Of a DNA stretch of 64,000 nucleotides, positions 56,577 through 64,000 are shown piece after piece. Location: contig NZ_AKJK01000005.1 of assembly GCF_000282375.1 (NCBI RefSeq), positions 1 to 64,000 on the forward strand, read 5' to 3'. Within the stretch, counting starts at the first letter, position 1, and each line of letters begins with the position of its first letter. This DNA comes from Pseudomonas sp. GM50 (GTDB taxonomy: Bacteria; Pseudomonadota; Gammaproteobacteria; Pseudomonadales; Pseudomonadaceae). The notes beneath the pieces are model-generated. The model saw only the letters and a list, made by a program, of their open reading frames with translations, searched no databases and was not told the DNA's origin. The position numbers were made by a program, and so were the translations under genes.

Positions 56577-57143
56577 ATGCGCCAGAAACCCACCGTACTC
56601 GCTCGCGAGATCGTCGCCACCAGCCGTTTGTTCTGCGTCGAAGAGCTGAAATTGCGCTTTTCCAATGGCGTGGAGCGTACTTACGAGCGTCTGGTCGGCA
56701 AAGGCACTGGTCATGGCGCGGTGATGATCGTGGCGATGCTCGACGCGGACCACGCGGTGTTGGTGGAGGAATACTGCGGCGGCACCGATGCCTATGAACT
56801 GTCCCTGCCCAAAGGCTTGATCGAACCGGGCGAAGATGTACTGGCGGCGGCCGAGCGAGAGCTCATGGAAGAGGCCGGGTATGGCGCGCGGCAGCTGGAA
56901 CATCTGACCGAGTTGTCGTTGTCACCCGGCTACATGAGCCAGAAGATCCAGGTGGTGCTGGCCACCGACCTGTACGAAGAACGCCTGGAAGGTGATGAGC
57001 CTGAGCCGATGGGGGTGGATAAAATCAACCTGCGTGAATTGTCGTCCCTGGCGCAGAACCCGCGATTCACCGAAGGCCGTGCCTTGGCCGCGCTGTATCT
57101 TGCCCGTGACTTACTGACTCAGCGTGGGGTGTTTTTGCCGTGA
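56577..57143 (+). CDS. nudE: ADP compounds hydrolase NudE
   Basis: 188-residue Nudix enzyme. The Nudix box GLIEPGEDVLAAAERELMEEAGYGA fits G-x5-E-x7-REU-x-EE-x-G-U fully. NudE hydrolyses ADP-ribose, Ap3A, NADH and related nucleotides. Followed by cysQ with a GTGA overlap; the two often occur together and both remove nucleotide by-products. CCAAGGAG-type ribosome site precedes the ATG. Confidence 0.92.
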   Translation: MRQKPTVLAREIVATSRLFCVEELKLRFSNGVERTYERLVGKGTGHGAVMIVAMLDADHAVLVEEYCGGTDAYELSLPKGLIEPGEDVLAAAERELMEEAGYGARQLEHLTELSLSPGYMSQKIQVVLATDLYEERLEGDEPEPMGVDKINLRELSSLAQNPRFTEGRALAALYLARDLLTQRGVFLP

Positions 57144-57973
57144 ACTTGAATTTTCCCCATCCGTTGATGGCGCCAGTCGTTGAACTGGCTTTGAAGGCTG
57201 GCGAGGCGATCCTGCCGTTCTGGCGCGTCAACGTTGCCGTGACTGCAAAGGCCGATGATTCCCCGGTCACCGCCGCCGACATGGCCGCTCATCATGTGAT
57301 TCTGGCCGGGCTGACGGCGCTGGACCCGAGCATTCCGGTGCTGTCCGAAGAGGACGCCAATATCCCCCAGAGCGTGCGCGCCGGGTGGCAGCGCTGGTGG
57401 CTGGTCGATCCGTTGGACGGGACCAAGGAGTTTATTTCCGGCAGCGAAGAGTTCACCGTCAACATTGCGCTGATCGAGCAGGGGCGGGTGGTGTTTGGCG
57501 TGGTGTCGATGCCGACCAACGGGCGCTTTTATGTCGGCGGTACCGGGTTGGGTGCCTGGCGTGGCGATAAAGGTACCGAGCCATTGCCGATTCAGGTTCG
57601 CGAGGTTCCGGCTGCGGGCGCAGCCTTCACGGTGGTTGCCAGTCGTCGGCATTCGAGCCCTGAGCAGGAGCGGTTACTCGCGGGGTTGAGTGACAGTTTG
57701 GGTGAGCTGCAACTGGCGAATATCGGCAGTTCGCTGAAATTTTGCCTGCTGGCGGAAGGGGCGGCGGATTGTTATCCGCGGTTGGCGCCGACTTCGCAGT
57801 GGGACACGGCGGCTGCGCAAGGCGTGCTGGAAGGTGCGGGCGGTGAGGTGTTGGATTTGAGCGGTGAGCCGTTCTGCTATCCGGCGCGGGAGTCGCTGCT
57901 GAATGAGTTTTTCCTGGCGCTGCCGGCCAAGGCGGCTTGGCGGGAGAAACTGCTGAAACTCGCACGTTCCTGA
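57140..57973 (+). CDS. cysQ: 3'(2'),5'-bisphosphate nucleotidase CysQ
   Basis: 277-residue inositol-monophosphatase-fold enzyme. Metal-site motifs are DDSPVTAADMAAH, EED, and WLVDPLDGTKEFISGSEEFTVNIALIE; the C-terminal WDTAAAQGVLEGAGG holds the last metal ligand. It clears PAP formed in sulfate assimilation, which fits the sulfur-rich context of the window. Starts at GTG overlapping the nudE stop. Confidence 0.92.
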   Translation: MNLNFPHPLMAPVVELALKAGEAILPFWRVNVAVTAKADDSPVTAADMAAHHVILAGLTALDPSIPVLSEEDANIPQSVRAGWQRWWLVDPLDGTKEFISGSEEFTVNIALIEQGRVVFGVVSMPTNGRFYVGGTGLGAWRGDKGTEPLPIQVREVPAAGAAFTVVASRRHSSPEQERLLAGLSDSLGELQLANIGSSLKFCLLAEGAADCYPRLAPTSQWDTAAAQGVLEGAGGEVLDLSGEPFCYPARESLLNEFFLALPAKAAWREKLLKLARS

Positions 57974-57987
57974 GTACGCCGTACCCC

Positions 57988-58121
57988 TGTGGCGAGGGGG
58001 CTTGCCCCCGTTGGGCTGCGCAGCGGCCCCAAGTCCAGCCACCGCGAAATATCAGTTACCCCCCATTGTCTGAATGGCGACCGCTGCGCGGCCGAACGGG
58101 GGCAAGCCCCCTCGCCACAGG
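57988..58121. repeat. Long intergenic palindrome, family C
   Basis: CTGTGGCGAGGGGGCTTGCC and GGCAAGCCCCCTCGCCACAG at the two ends, with GCTGCGCAGCGGCC inside. Lies between convergent cysQ and the thioesterase gene. Confidence 0.88.
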
Positions 58122-58141
58122 GTTTGCGTTGGCCCTGACAC

Positions 58142-58600
58142 CTAGCGGTGCAGCACGTACTGCCCCACGAACTTCACTGCATCTTCTTCACTCCCGGCAT
58201 TCACAATCCGTGAATGCAGCGTCAACCGCGCCCGCCCGTACCGCTGATACATCGCCAGAAACTTCTTCCACACCGCCGCACTCGGTGCCTGGCAAATCGC
58301 CGTCGCGTCTGTAGTAACCGGTAGCGGATAGCTGATCTGCCCTTCCTGAATCACGATGTGCCCGTCTTCGATGATGCCTTCTTCACGCAAACGCAAATGC
58401 AGCCAGCCCCAGCCGGCCAGCACCGCGCCGCAATACAGACTGCCACCGAACATGGTGCTCTTGTGATTGACGTTGGCCGCAAGCGGCAGGTGCAGGCGCA
58501 GTTGCTGATCGTGCCAGTCGAGCACTTTGAGGCCCATATCCCGCGTGAGGGGGATGTCAGAATGGAGGATCGATTCCAGGTGACGACTGTCGCGGTTCAT
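58142..58600 (-). CDS. YiiD C-terminal-domain thioesterase
   Basis: 152-residue hotdog-fold protein like the C-terminal half of YiiD (putative thioesterase). Core NVNHKSTMFGGSLYCGAVLAGWGWLHLRLREEGI and the following IQEGQISYPLPVTTDATAICQ strands are evident. No catalytic residue is certain. Stands between cysQ and dctD; no functional link seen. Confidence 0.82.
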   Translation of the reverse strand: MNRDSRHLESILHSDIPLTRDMGLKVLDWHDQQLRLHLPLAANVNHKSTMFGGSLYCGAVLAGWGWLHLRLREEGIIEDGHIVIQEGQISYPLPVTTDATAICQAPSAAVWKKFLAMYQRYGRARLTLHSRIVNAGSEEDAVKFVGQYVLHR

Positions 58601-58640
58601 TCACGGGCCTTTTGTTTGAAGGGGATGAATTTACGGTAGC

Positions 58641-60029
58641 TCAATCAAGGTCGTCAGTGTGGCTGCTGGCGCCGGCGAAGTTCAGACCATGCTTGCGCAG
58701 TTTGTCATGCAAGGTTTTGCGCGGAATTCCGAGCGCTTCGGCGAGACTGCGCACGGAGCTGTGCGAGCGCGCCAGTTCGGCGGCAATCAAGCTCTTCTCG
58801 AAGTTCTCCACTTGCTCGCTCAGGCCGCCGCTGACCACCTCAATTGTGCTGCCGACGCCGCCATCCGGCGCATTGTTGTCCAGCGCCAGTTCCAGACCCA
58901 GGGCAAAGCGTTCGGCGGCGTTCTGCAGTTCTCGCACGTTGCCTGGCCAGGTATGGCGCAGCAGTAGCGCCCGGTGTCCCGGTTGCAATTCGTGGGGTGG
59001 CAAACCGTGACGGGCACTGGCTTCATCAGCGAAATGCTGGAACAGCATCAGCGCATCTTCACCCCGCTCGCGCAGCGGCGGAATACGCAGCGGGGCGACG
59101 TTCAGGCGGTAATACAAGTCGGCACGGAAGCGGCCCTGATCGGCGGATTGACGCAGGTCTTCCTTGGTCGCGGCGATGATGCGGATGTCCAGCGGGATCA
59201 GCTGGTTGCCGCCCAAGCGCTCGACGACCCGCTCTTGCAGCAAGCGCAGCAGTTTCACCTGCACATCCAGGCTCATGCTTTCGATTTCATCGAGGAACAA
59301 CGTACCGCCATTGGCAAATTCGAACTTGCCGATGCGACGCTTCTGCGCGCCGGTGAAGGCTCCGGGCTCGTGACCAAACAGCTCGCTTTCCACCACCGAC
59401 TCGGCCAAGGCCCCGGCGTTGATCGCCACGAATGGGCCGTTACGCCGACTCGACAGGTCGTGCAGCGCGCGGGCCACCACTTCCTTGCCTGCACCGGTTT
59501 CGCCGAGGATCAGCACGTCGGCCTTGGTCGCCGCCAAGGCACCGATCTGTTCACGCAGGCGCAGCATCGGCGCCGATTGCCCGACCAGTCGAGCGCTCAG
59601 TTCGTTGCGATCGCTCAGGGCCAGGCGCAGGCTGCGGTTGTCCAGCACCAGCCGGCGCAGGTCCAGGGCACGACGCACGCTGTCGAGCAGGGCGTCGCTG
59701 GCGAAAGGTTTTTCCAGAAAGTCATAGGCCCCGGCGCGCATGGCTTGTACCGCCAGAGGCACATCGCCGTGGCCGGTGATCAGCAGCACCGGCAGCTCCG
59801 GGTCCTGGGTGTGGAGTTCAGTCAGCAGTTCGAGACCGTCCATGCCCGGCATACGGATGTCACTGACCACCACGCCCGGCCAGTCACGTTCCAGTTGCCC
59901 GGCCAGGCCTTTGGCTTCAGCGAGCGGCAGGATCTTCAGGCCGGCCAGGTCCAGGGTCTGGCTCAGGGCTTGGCGCAGGTGAGGATCGTCGTCGATCAAC
60001 ACGACCTGGATGCGGTTGTCGATGGTCAT
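58641..60029 (-). CDS. dctD: Sigma-54-dependent response regulator DctD
   Basis: 462-residue NtrC-family activator. Receiver domain with LIDDDPHLRQAL and phosphoacceptor in VVVSDIRMPGMDG (Asp near 54); AAA+ domain with Walker A GETGAGKE, the GAFTGA sigma-54 contact loop (GHEPGAFTGAQKRRIG) and GTLFLDEIES; C-terminal Fis-type helix-turn-helix (HSSVRSLAEALGIPRKTLHDKLRKHGL). Pairs with DctB (4-nt overlap) to activate C4-dicarboxylate transport genes, which lie outside the window. Confidence 0.92.
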   Translation of the reverse strand: MTIDNRIQVVLIDDDPHLRQALSQTLDLAGLKILPLAEAKGLAGQLERDWPGVVVSDIRMPGMDGLELLTELHTQDPELPVLLITGHGDVPLAVQAMRAGAYDFLEKPFASDALLDSVRRALDLRRLVLDNRSLRLALSDRNELSARLVGQSAPMLRLREQIGALAATKADVLILGETGAGKEVVARALHDLSSRRNGPFVAINAGALAESVVESELFGHEPGAFTGAQKRRIGKFEFANGGTLFLDEIESMSLDVQVKLLRLLQERVVERLGGNQLIPLDIRIIAATKEDLRQSADQGRFRADLYYRLNVAPLRIPPLRERGEDALMLFQHFADEASARHGLPPHELQPGHRALLLRHTWPGNVRELQNAAERFALGLELALDNNAPDGGVGSTIEVVSGGLSEQVENFEKSLIAAELARSHSSVRSLAEALGIPRKTLHDKLRKHGLNFAGASSHTDDLD

Positions 60030-61840
60030 GCACTTCGGTCCTCGGACGGTTGCAGGCTCACGCCCGGTGCGCCTGCGCGCAGCTTCAGGGTAATCAGGGC
60101 GCCGCCTTCCTTGTGGTTGGAGAACGACAGTTCACCACCAAAGGCGCGCATCAGGGTGTCGCAGATCGCCAGCCCCAAGCCAAGCCCCTGAGTGCGGGTC
60201 TTGGTGGTGTAGAAGGGCTCGCCGGCACGACCCAGTGCTTCCAGGCAGAACCCGGGGCCGTTGTCGCGAATGTACAGATTGACGCCGTCGACGGTGGACT
60301 CGGCACTCAACCAGAGTTTACGCGGCGGGCCTTTTTCCGTCAGGGCATCGAGGGCATTGGCCAGCAGGTTGCCGAGTACCTGGCGCAGACGGGTTTCCCC
60401 GGCCTCGACCCATAGGGTGGCAGCCGGCAGGTCACGGATCAGCTCGACTTCCATGCTGCGCCGACGCTTGGCCAGTAACGCCAGCGCATCGTCCAGTGCC
60501 GGTTGCAGGGCAACACTTTCCGGGGCGTGGCGATCACGCCGGGCGAAGGCACGCAGGTGGGCGATGATCGAGGCCATGCGCCCGGTCAATTCGCTGATCA
60601 GCTTGAGGTTGCCGCGAGCATCCTCGGTGCGCTGATGATCGAGCAGCACTTCGGCGTTTTCCGCGTAGCTGCGGATTGCCGCCAGCGGTTGGTTGAGCTC
60701 ATGGCTGATGCTCGCCGACATCGTCCCCAGCGCCGAGAGCTTGCCGGCCTGCACCAGGTCATCCTGAGCTCGCACCAATTCCTGCTGAGCGTGTTCGCGC
60801 TCCAGCACTTCCTGCTTCAGTCGGCGGTTGAGGCCTTCGAGGTCGCTGGTCCGTTCGGCGACCCGGCCCTCCAGTTCGTGGCGGGCCTTGCCTTCGAAGG
60901 CGATCCGCTCCAGGTAATGGCGCCGGCGTTGCATCATCAGGCCGAGCAGCAGCATCAATACCAGCAGCGTTGCGCCGCCGATAGCCACGACTGTGCGTAC
61001 CGGGCGGTCGATCAGGGTGCGCGGCGCAAGGATACTGACGCTCCAACCGGTTTCTTCGATCTGCCGGGTTTGGGTCAGCCAGGCGTTGGCGTCCAGATTC
61101 AACGGCTTGGGATCGCGGGTTGGATAGGGTTGAATCGCGGTGATGGCCTCGCGCTCCGGGTCGCTCAATGGGCGGGTCGAGCGGAAACGCCACTCTGGCC
61201 GCGACGTGAGGATGACCACGCCATTGTGGTCGGTGACCAACAGTTGTTCCGGGGTTTTACCCCAGAGGCTTTCGGTGTGGTCGAGGTCGACCTTGACCAC
61301 CAGCACGCCGATGATTTTTTCGCGATCACGTATCGCCGCCGCGAAGAAGTAACCCCGCTTGGCGGAGGTGGTGCCCAGGCCGAAGAAGCGCCCCAGACGC
61401 CCGGCCATGGCTTCACTGAAATAAGGACGGAAGGAGAAATTGCGGCCGACAAAGCTGTCGTGTTTGTCCCAGTTGGAGGCCGCCAGGGTCTTGCCCGTGG
61501 TGTCCATCAGGTACATGACTTCGGCGCCGGTCTGGGCACTGATGTTTTTCAGCAGGCGATTGGCATTACCTTGAACCACACCCTCGTCGGGTGCGGCCAA
61601 TGTCGCACGCAGAGCAGGCAGCTCGCCGAGAATCTGCGGCAATACTTCATACCTGTGCAGGGTGCCCAGCAGGTTGGCGACATAGAGGTCGAGGGTCTGA
61701 CGGTTCTGTCCGGCCAGTTCGCTGCGGTAGTAACGCTCGGCCAGATGCTCCAGCGGCCACAACAAGGGCGCCAGGCACAACGCGAGTAGCGCCAGGCTGC
61801 GCCAGCGAGGTCTGCGGGGAAGGGTCGGAGTCATGAGCAT
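60026..61840 (-). CDS. dctB: Sensor histidine kinase DctB
   Basis: 604-residue sensor for C4-dicarboxylates. One membrane segment near 15-32, periplasmic double-PAS (dCache-like) region with NFSFRPYFSEAMAGRLGRFFGLGTTSAKRGYFFAAAIRD, a second segment near 290-310, a coiled-coil linker (ERTSDLEGLNRRLKQEVLEREHAQQEL), H-box SASISHELNQPLAAIRSYAENAEVLL and ATPase boxes (NLLANALDAL, IRDNGPGF, GLGLGLAICDTLM). Several starts are possible within four codons; ATG 61840 has AGG at a reasonable distance. Confidence 0.92.
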   Translation of the reverse strand: MLMTPTLPRRPRWRSLALLALCLAPLLWPLEHLAERYYRSELAGQNRQTLDLYVANLLGTLHRYEVLPQILGELPALRATLAAPDEGVVQGNANRLLKNISAQTGAEVMYLMDTTGKTLAASNWDKHDSFVGRNFSFRPYFSEAMAGRLGRFFGLGTTSAKRGYFFAAAIRDREKIIGVLVVKVDLDHTESLWGKTPEQLLVTDHNGVVILTSRPEWRFRSTRPLSDPEREAITAIQPYPTRDPKPLNLDANAWLTQTRQIEETGWSVSILAPRTLIDRPVRTVVAIGGATLLVLMLLLGLMMQRRRHYLERIAFEGKARHELEGRVAERTSDLEGLNRRLKQEVLEREHAQQELVRAQDDLVQAGKLSALGTMSASISHELNQPLAAIRSYAENAEVLLDHQRTEDARGNLKLISELTGRMASIIAHLRAFARRDRHAPESVALQPALDDALALLAKRRRSMEVELIRDLPAATLWVEAGETRLRQVLGNLLANALDALTEKGPPRKLWLSAESTVDGVNLYIRDNGPGFCLEALGRAGEPFYTTKTRTQGLGLGLAICDTLMRAFGGELSFSNHKEGGALITLKLRAGAPGVSLQPSEDRSA

Positions 61841-61940
61841 CAAGCGCCTGTGGGTACAGACGCATTATGCCTAGGCTTGCGGGCGCAGTCTGCGCACCTG
61901 GGATCAAGTGCGCGCTGGCGGTGAAAATTCACACAGGAAT

Positions 61941-62486
61941 TCAGGAAAAGACTTCAGCGTCCTTGAAGAACGCGGCGCACTGATCCTTGGCCGACAGTTT
62001 CGGTGCTTCGTCCAGCTGCCAGTCAATGCCCAGGTCCGGATCGTCCCAGCGAATGCTGCGCTCGGCCGACGGAGTGTAGTAGTCGGTGGTTTTGTAGAGG
62101 AACTCGGCGAAATCACTCAACACCACGAAACCATGGGCAAAACCTTCCGGCACCCAGAGTTGGCGATGGTTGTCGGCGGACAGACGCACAGCGACCCATT
62201 TGCCGAAATGCGGCGAGCTGCGGCGAATATCCACCGCCACGTCCAGCACTTCACCGGCGGTGACCCGGACCAGTTTGCCCTGGGTGTTTTCCAGTTGGTA
62301 ATGCAGGCCGCGCAGTACGCCTTTTTGCGAGCGGGAATGGTTGTCCTGAACGAATTGGGTGTCCAGACCAGTTGCTTCCTGGAAAGCCTTGGCGTTGAAG
62401 CTCTCGTAGAAGAAGCCGCGCTCGTCACCAAATACCTTGGGTTCGATGATCAGAACACCGGGCAGGTCGGTGGTGACTATATTCAT
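61941..62486 (-). CDS. rfbC: dTDP-4-dehydrorhamnose 3,5-epimerase
   Basis: 181-residue cupin enzyme of dTDP-L-rhamnose synthesis for O-antigen or exopolysaccharide. Landmarks are LIIEPKVFGDERGFFYESFNAKAF, the catalytic-His segment FVQDNHSRSQKGVLRGLHYQLE, DIRRSSPHFGKW and LWVPEGFAHGFVVLSD. The ATG at 62486 is preceded by GGAGAAACACC; a much longer upstream frame is spurious. No other rml genes are visible nearby. Confidence 0.93.
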   Translation of the reverse strand: MNIVTTDLPGVLIIEPKVFGDERGFFYESFNAKAFQEATGLDTQFVQDNHSRSQKGVLRGLHYQLENTQGKLVRVTAGEVLDVAVDIRRSSPHFGKWVAVRLSADNHRQLWVPEGFAHGFVVLSDFAEFLYKTTDYYTPSAERSIRWDDPDLGIDWQLDEAPKLSAKDQCAAFFKDAEVFS

Positions 62487-62663
62487 GGTGTTTCTCCGGC
62501 AATAGGCGTGATGGCCGACATTCTCACGCAAAGTGGCGGCGGGTGCGAGTGGGACGGTGAAGAGAGTTGTGCGGGCATTTGATTTGCGCCCACCAGGAAG
62601 GGGTTGCGTATCGCCCGAAGCAGTGGCGATATAAGCGCCTAATAAAATTTCAGGGGTCGTTGT

Positions 62664-64000
62664 ATGCCACTCGCCACGTTGATTCACCGCGCCAGTTTGC
62701 CCAGCCCGCACGTGTCTGCGGCGCAAGCGCTTGAGCTGCTGGAGGAACATTATGGGCTGAGTGGGCGGTTGCAGACGCTTGGTAGCCAACAGGATCTCAA
62801 CTACCGGGTCGACAGTGACCAGGGGCGTTTTGTCCTGAAAATCTGCCGTGGCGATTATTCGGCGCTGGAGCTGCAAGCCCAGCACGCAGGGCTCAAGCAT
62901 CTGGCTGAACATCCCGGCATGCAGGTGCCGCGAGTGGTCCCGGCCAGGAATGGTGCAGACCTTCTCTCTCTGGAGGTTGGGGGGCAGGCGGTGCACATGC
63001 GCCTGCTTGATTACATCGACGGCCAATCCCTGACGCATCTCGATCATCTAAGCCATTCAGTGGTTGCAGGTTTCGGTCGGCTCTGCGGCGAAATGGACCT
63101 GGCACTGGCTGGTTTCGATCATCCGGGCCTTGAGCGCACCCTTCAATGGGACGCCCGCCACGCCAATGCGTTGATCGCGCATTTGCTGCCGGTGATCAAG
63201 GATGAGCGGCAACGGGCGTTGATTGCTGAAGCGGCCGAACAAGCCGAGCGCCATTTGCAGCCCTTGGTGGACAAGCTGCCGGTGCAGGCGATTCACATGG
63301 ACATCACCGACGACAACGTAGTCTGGCAGCGAGATTCGCAGCGCCAATGGCAGTTGCAGGGCGTCATCGATTTCGGCGATCTGGTTCGAACCTGGCGGAT
63401 CACCGATCTGTCGGTGACTTGCGCCGCGCTGCTGCACCATGCCGATGGCGATCCGTTCTACATTTTGCCGGCGGTTCGGGCTTATCACGCGGCCAATCCG
63501 TTGCAGCATGAAGAATTGCTGGCGCTCTGGCCGCTGATCGTTGCGCGTTCGGCGGTGCTGGTGCTGAGTGGGGAACAGCAGGTCAGCATCGATCCGGGCA
63601 ATGAGTACAGTCGTGACAACCTGACCCATGAGTGGGAAATTTTCCGTGTTGCCACATCGGTGCCGTTGGCGTTGATGGAGGCGGCGATTCTTACGGCAGT
63701 CGGTCAAAGCCTGCCGAGCATCGGCAGCGAGGGTTTCGCGCCATTGTTGCCGAGTCTGGTGGGGCGTGAATTTGCGTTGATCGATCTGGGCGTGCTCAGT
63801 CCGCATTTCGAGGCTGGTAACTGGGAGCAGCAAGGGATCGATCTGCGTTTGTTGACGCAAGCCGCCGCGGCTCATGGTCTGGCGGCCAGTCGATATGGCC
63901 AGTATCGTTTGTCCCGCACTCGGCCGGACTGTGCCAGCGAACCGGATACTTTCCCGTTACACGTTGCATTGCGAGTGCCCGACGGCACGGCGGTCGAAGC
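62664..64000 (+). CDS. APH-domain fusion protein, probably class III aminotransferase (partial, runs off the end)
   Basis: Frame open from ATG 62664 to the right edge (445 codons, no stop). Residues 1-290 form an aminoglycoside-phosphotransferase-like kinase fold: YRVDSDQGRFVLKICRG, the Brenner loop AIHMDITDDNVVW (His211, Asp213) and the VIDFGDLVRTW metal site. After residue 330 a second domain begins (SPHFEAGNWEQQGIDLR... RTRPDC...TFPLHVALRVPDGTAVEA). Known Pseudomonas proteins of this shape continue with an M23-like segment and a PLP aminotransferase, totalling about 1000 aa; that continuation is expected, not seen. Confidence 0.8.
   Translation, partial: MPLATLIHRASLPSPHVSAAQALELLEEHYGLSGRLQTLGSQQDLNYRVDSDQGRFVLKICRGDYSALELQAQHAGLKHLAEHPGMQVPRVVPARNGADLLSLEVGGQAVHMRLLDYIDGQSLTHLDHLSHSVVAGFGRLCGEMDLALAGFDHPGLERTLQWDARHANALIAHLLPVIKDERQRALIAEAAEQAERHLQPLVDKLPVQAIHMDITDDNVVWQRDSQRQWQLQGVIDFGDLVRTWRITDLSVTCAALLHHADGDPFYILPAVRAYHAANPLQHEELLALWPLIVARSAVLVLSGEQQVSIDPGNEYSRDNLTHEWEIFRVATSVPLALMEAAILTAVGQSLPSIGSEGFAPLLPSLVGREFALIDLGVLSPHFEAGNWEQQGIDLRLLTQAAAAHGLAASRYGQYRLSRTRPDCASEPDTFPLHVALRVPDGTAVE

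Overview
The window reads as chromosome of a fluorescent-group Pseudomonas (P. fluorescens complex). The basis is high G+C coding sequence, four families of Pseudomonas-type intergenic palindromes (REP-like, in inverted pairs), and clearly Pseudomonas-like genes for MetNIQ, SfnB, TauABCD, GshA, OmpR/EnvZ, RimBK, Hsp15/Hsp33, ATP-type PckA, an FdhF/YdeP oxidoreductase with FdhD, Kbp, NudE/CysQ and DctBD. No rRNA, tRNA, CRISPR array or complete insertion sequence was seen. All product names come from reading translations and motifs; no database search was run.

Region 1 (1-24.3 kb) is a sulfur-acquisition block. On the minus strand lie a MetNIQ methionine importer, an operon of two tandem SfnB-type flavoproteins plus an FMN-dependent monooxygenase, and a cystine importer (TcyJLN-type). 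Next comes D-cysteine desulfhydrase, divergent from an EpsC-type serine O-acetyltransferase. After a BetT choline transporter with a strong upstream palindrome, two short-chain dehydrogenases with a divergent LysR regulator, a hicAB toxin-antitoxin pair and an aldo/keto reductase, the block ends with tauABCD. Together these genes scavenge methionine, cystine, taurine and sulfonates or sulfones. A 17-bp AT-rich motif is shared (14/17) upstream of the sfn and tau operons.

Region 2 (24.3-36.5 kb) is housekeeping: gshA, a hotdog thioesterase, tex, ompR-envZ, rimK-rimB (with a translationally coupled 36-codon ORF ahead of rimB), hslR, hslO and pckA.

Region 3 (36.5-48 kb) looks like a variable locus. 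It begins with an apparent group II intron 5' remnant placed exactly after the pckA terminator. Then come hipBA with duplicated 50-bp operator-like repeats, a DUF1493-like gene, and a short S-pyocin-type protein ending in a colicin E3-like 16S rRNase domain with an overlapping candidate immunity gene. A YhfG-like antitoxin, two paralogous small proteins with sigma-S-like promoters and structured leaders, an orphan antitoxin-like gene, a GxSxG hydrolase resembling secreted lipase effectors, a small exported protein, a RecQ helicase and a Fic protein follow. This is the most interesting part of the window.

Region 4 (48-64 kb) returns to core genes: a 3-hydroxyacyl-CoA dehydrogenase and a thioesterase, a glycine-zipper envelope protein, a possible small RNA, the FdhF/YdeP-FdhD pair with a LysR regulator, kbp, yrfG, nudE-cysQ, a YiiD-type thioesterase, dctBD, rfbC, and the start of a large APH-like fusion protein that runs off the right edge.
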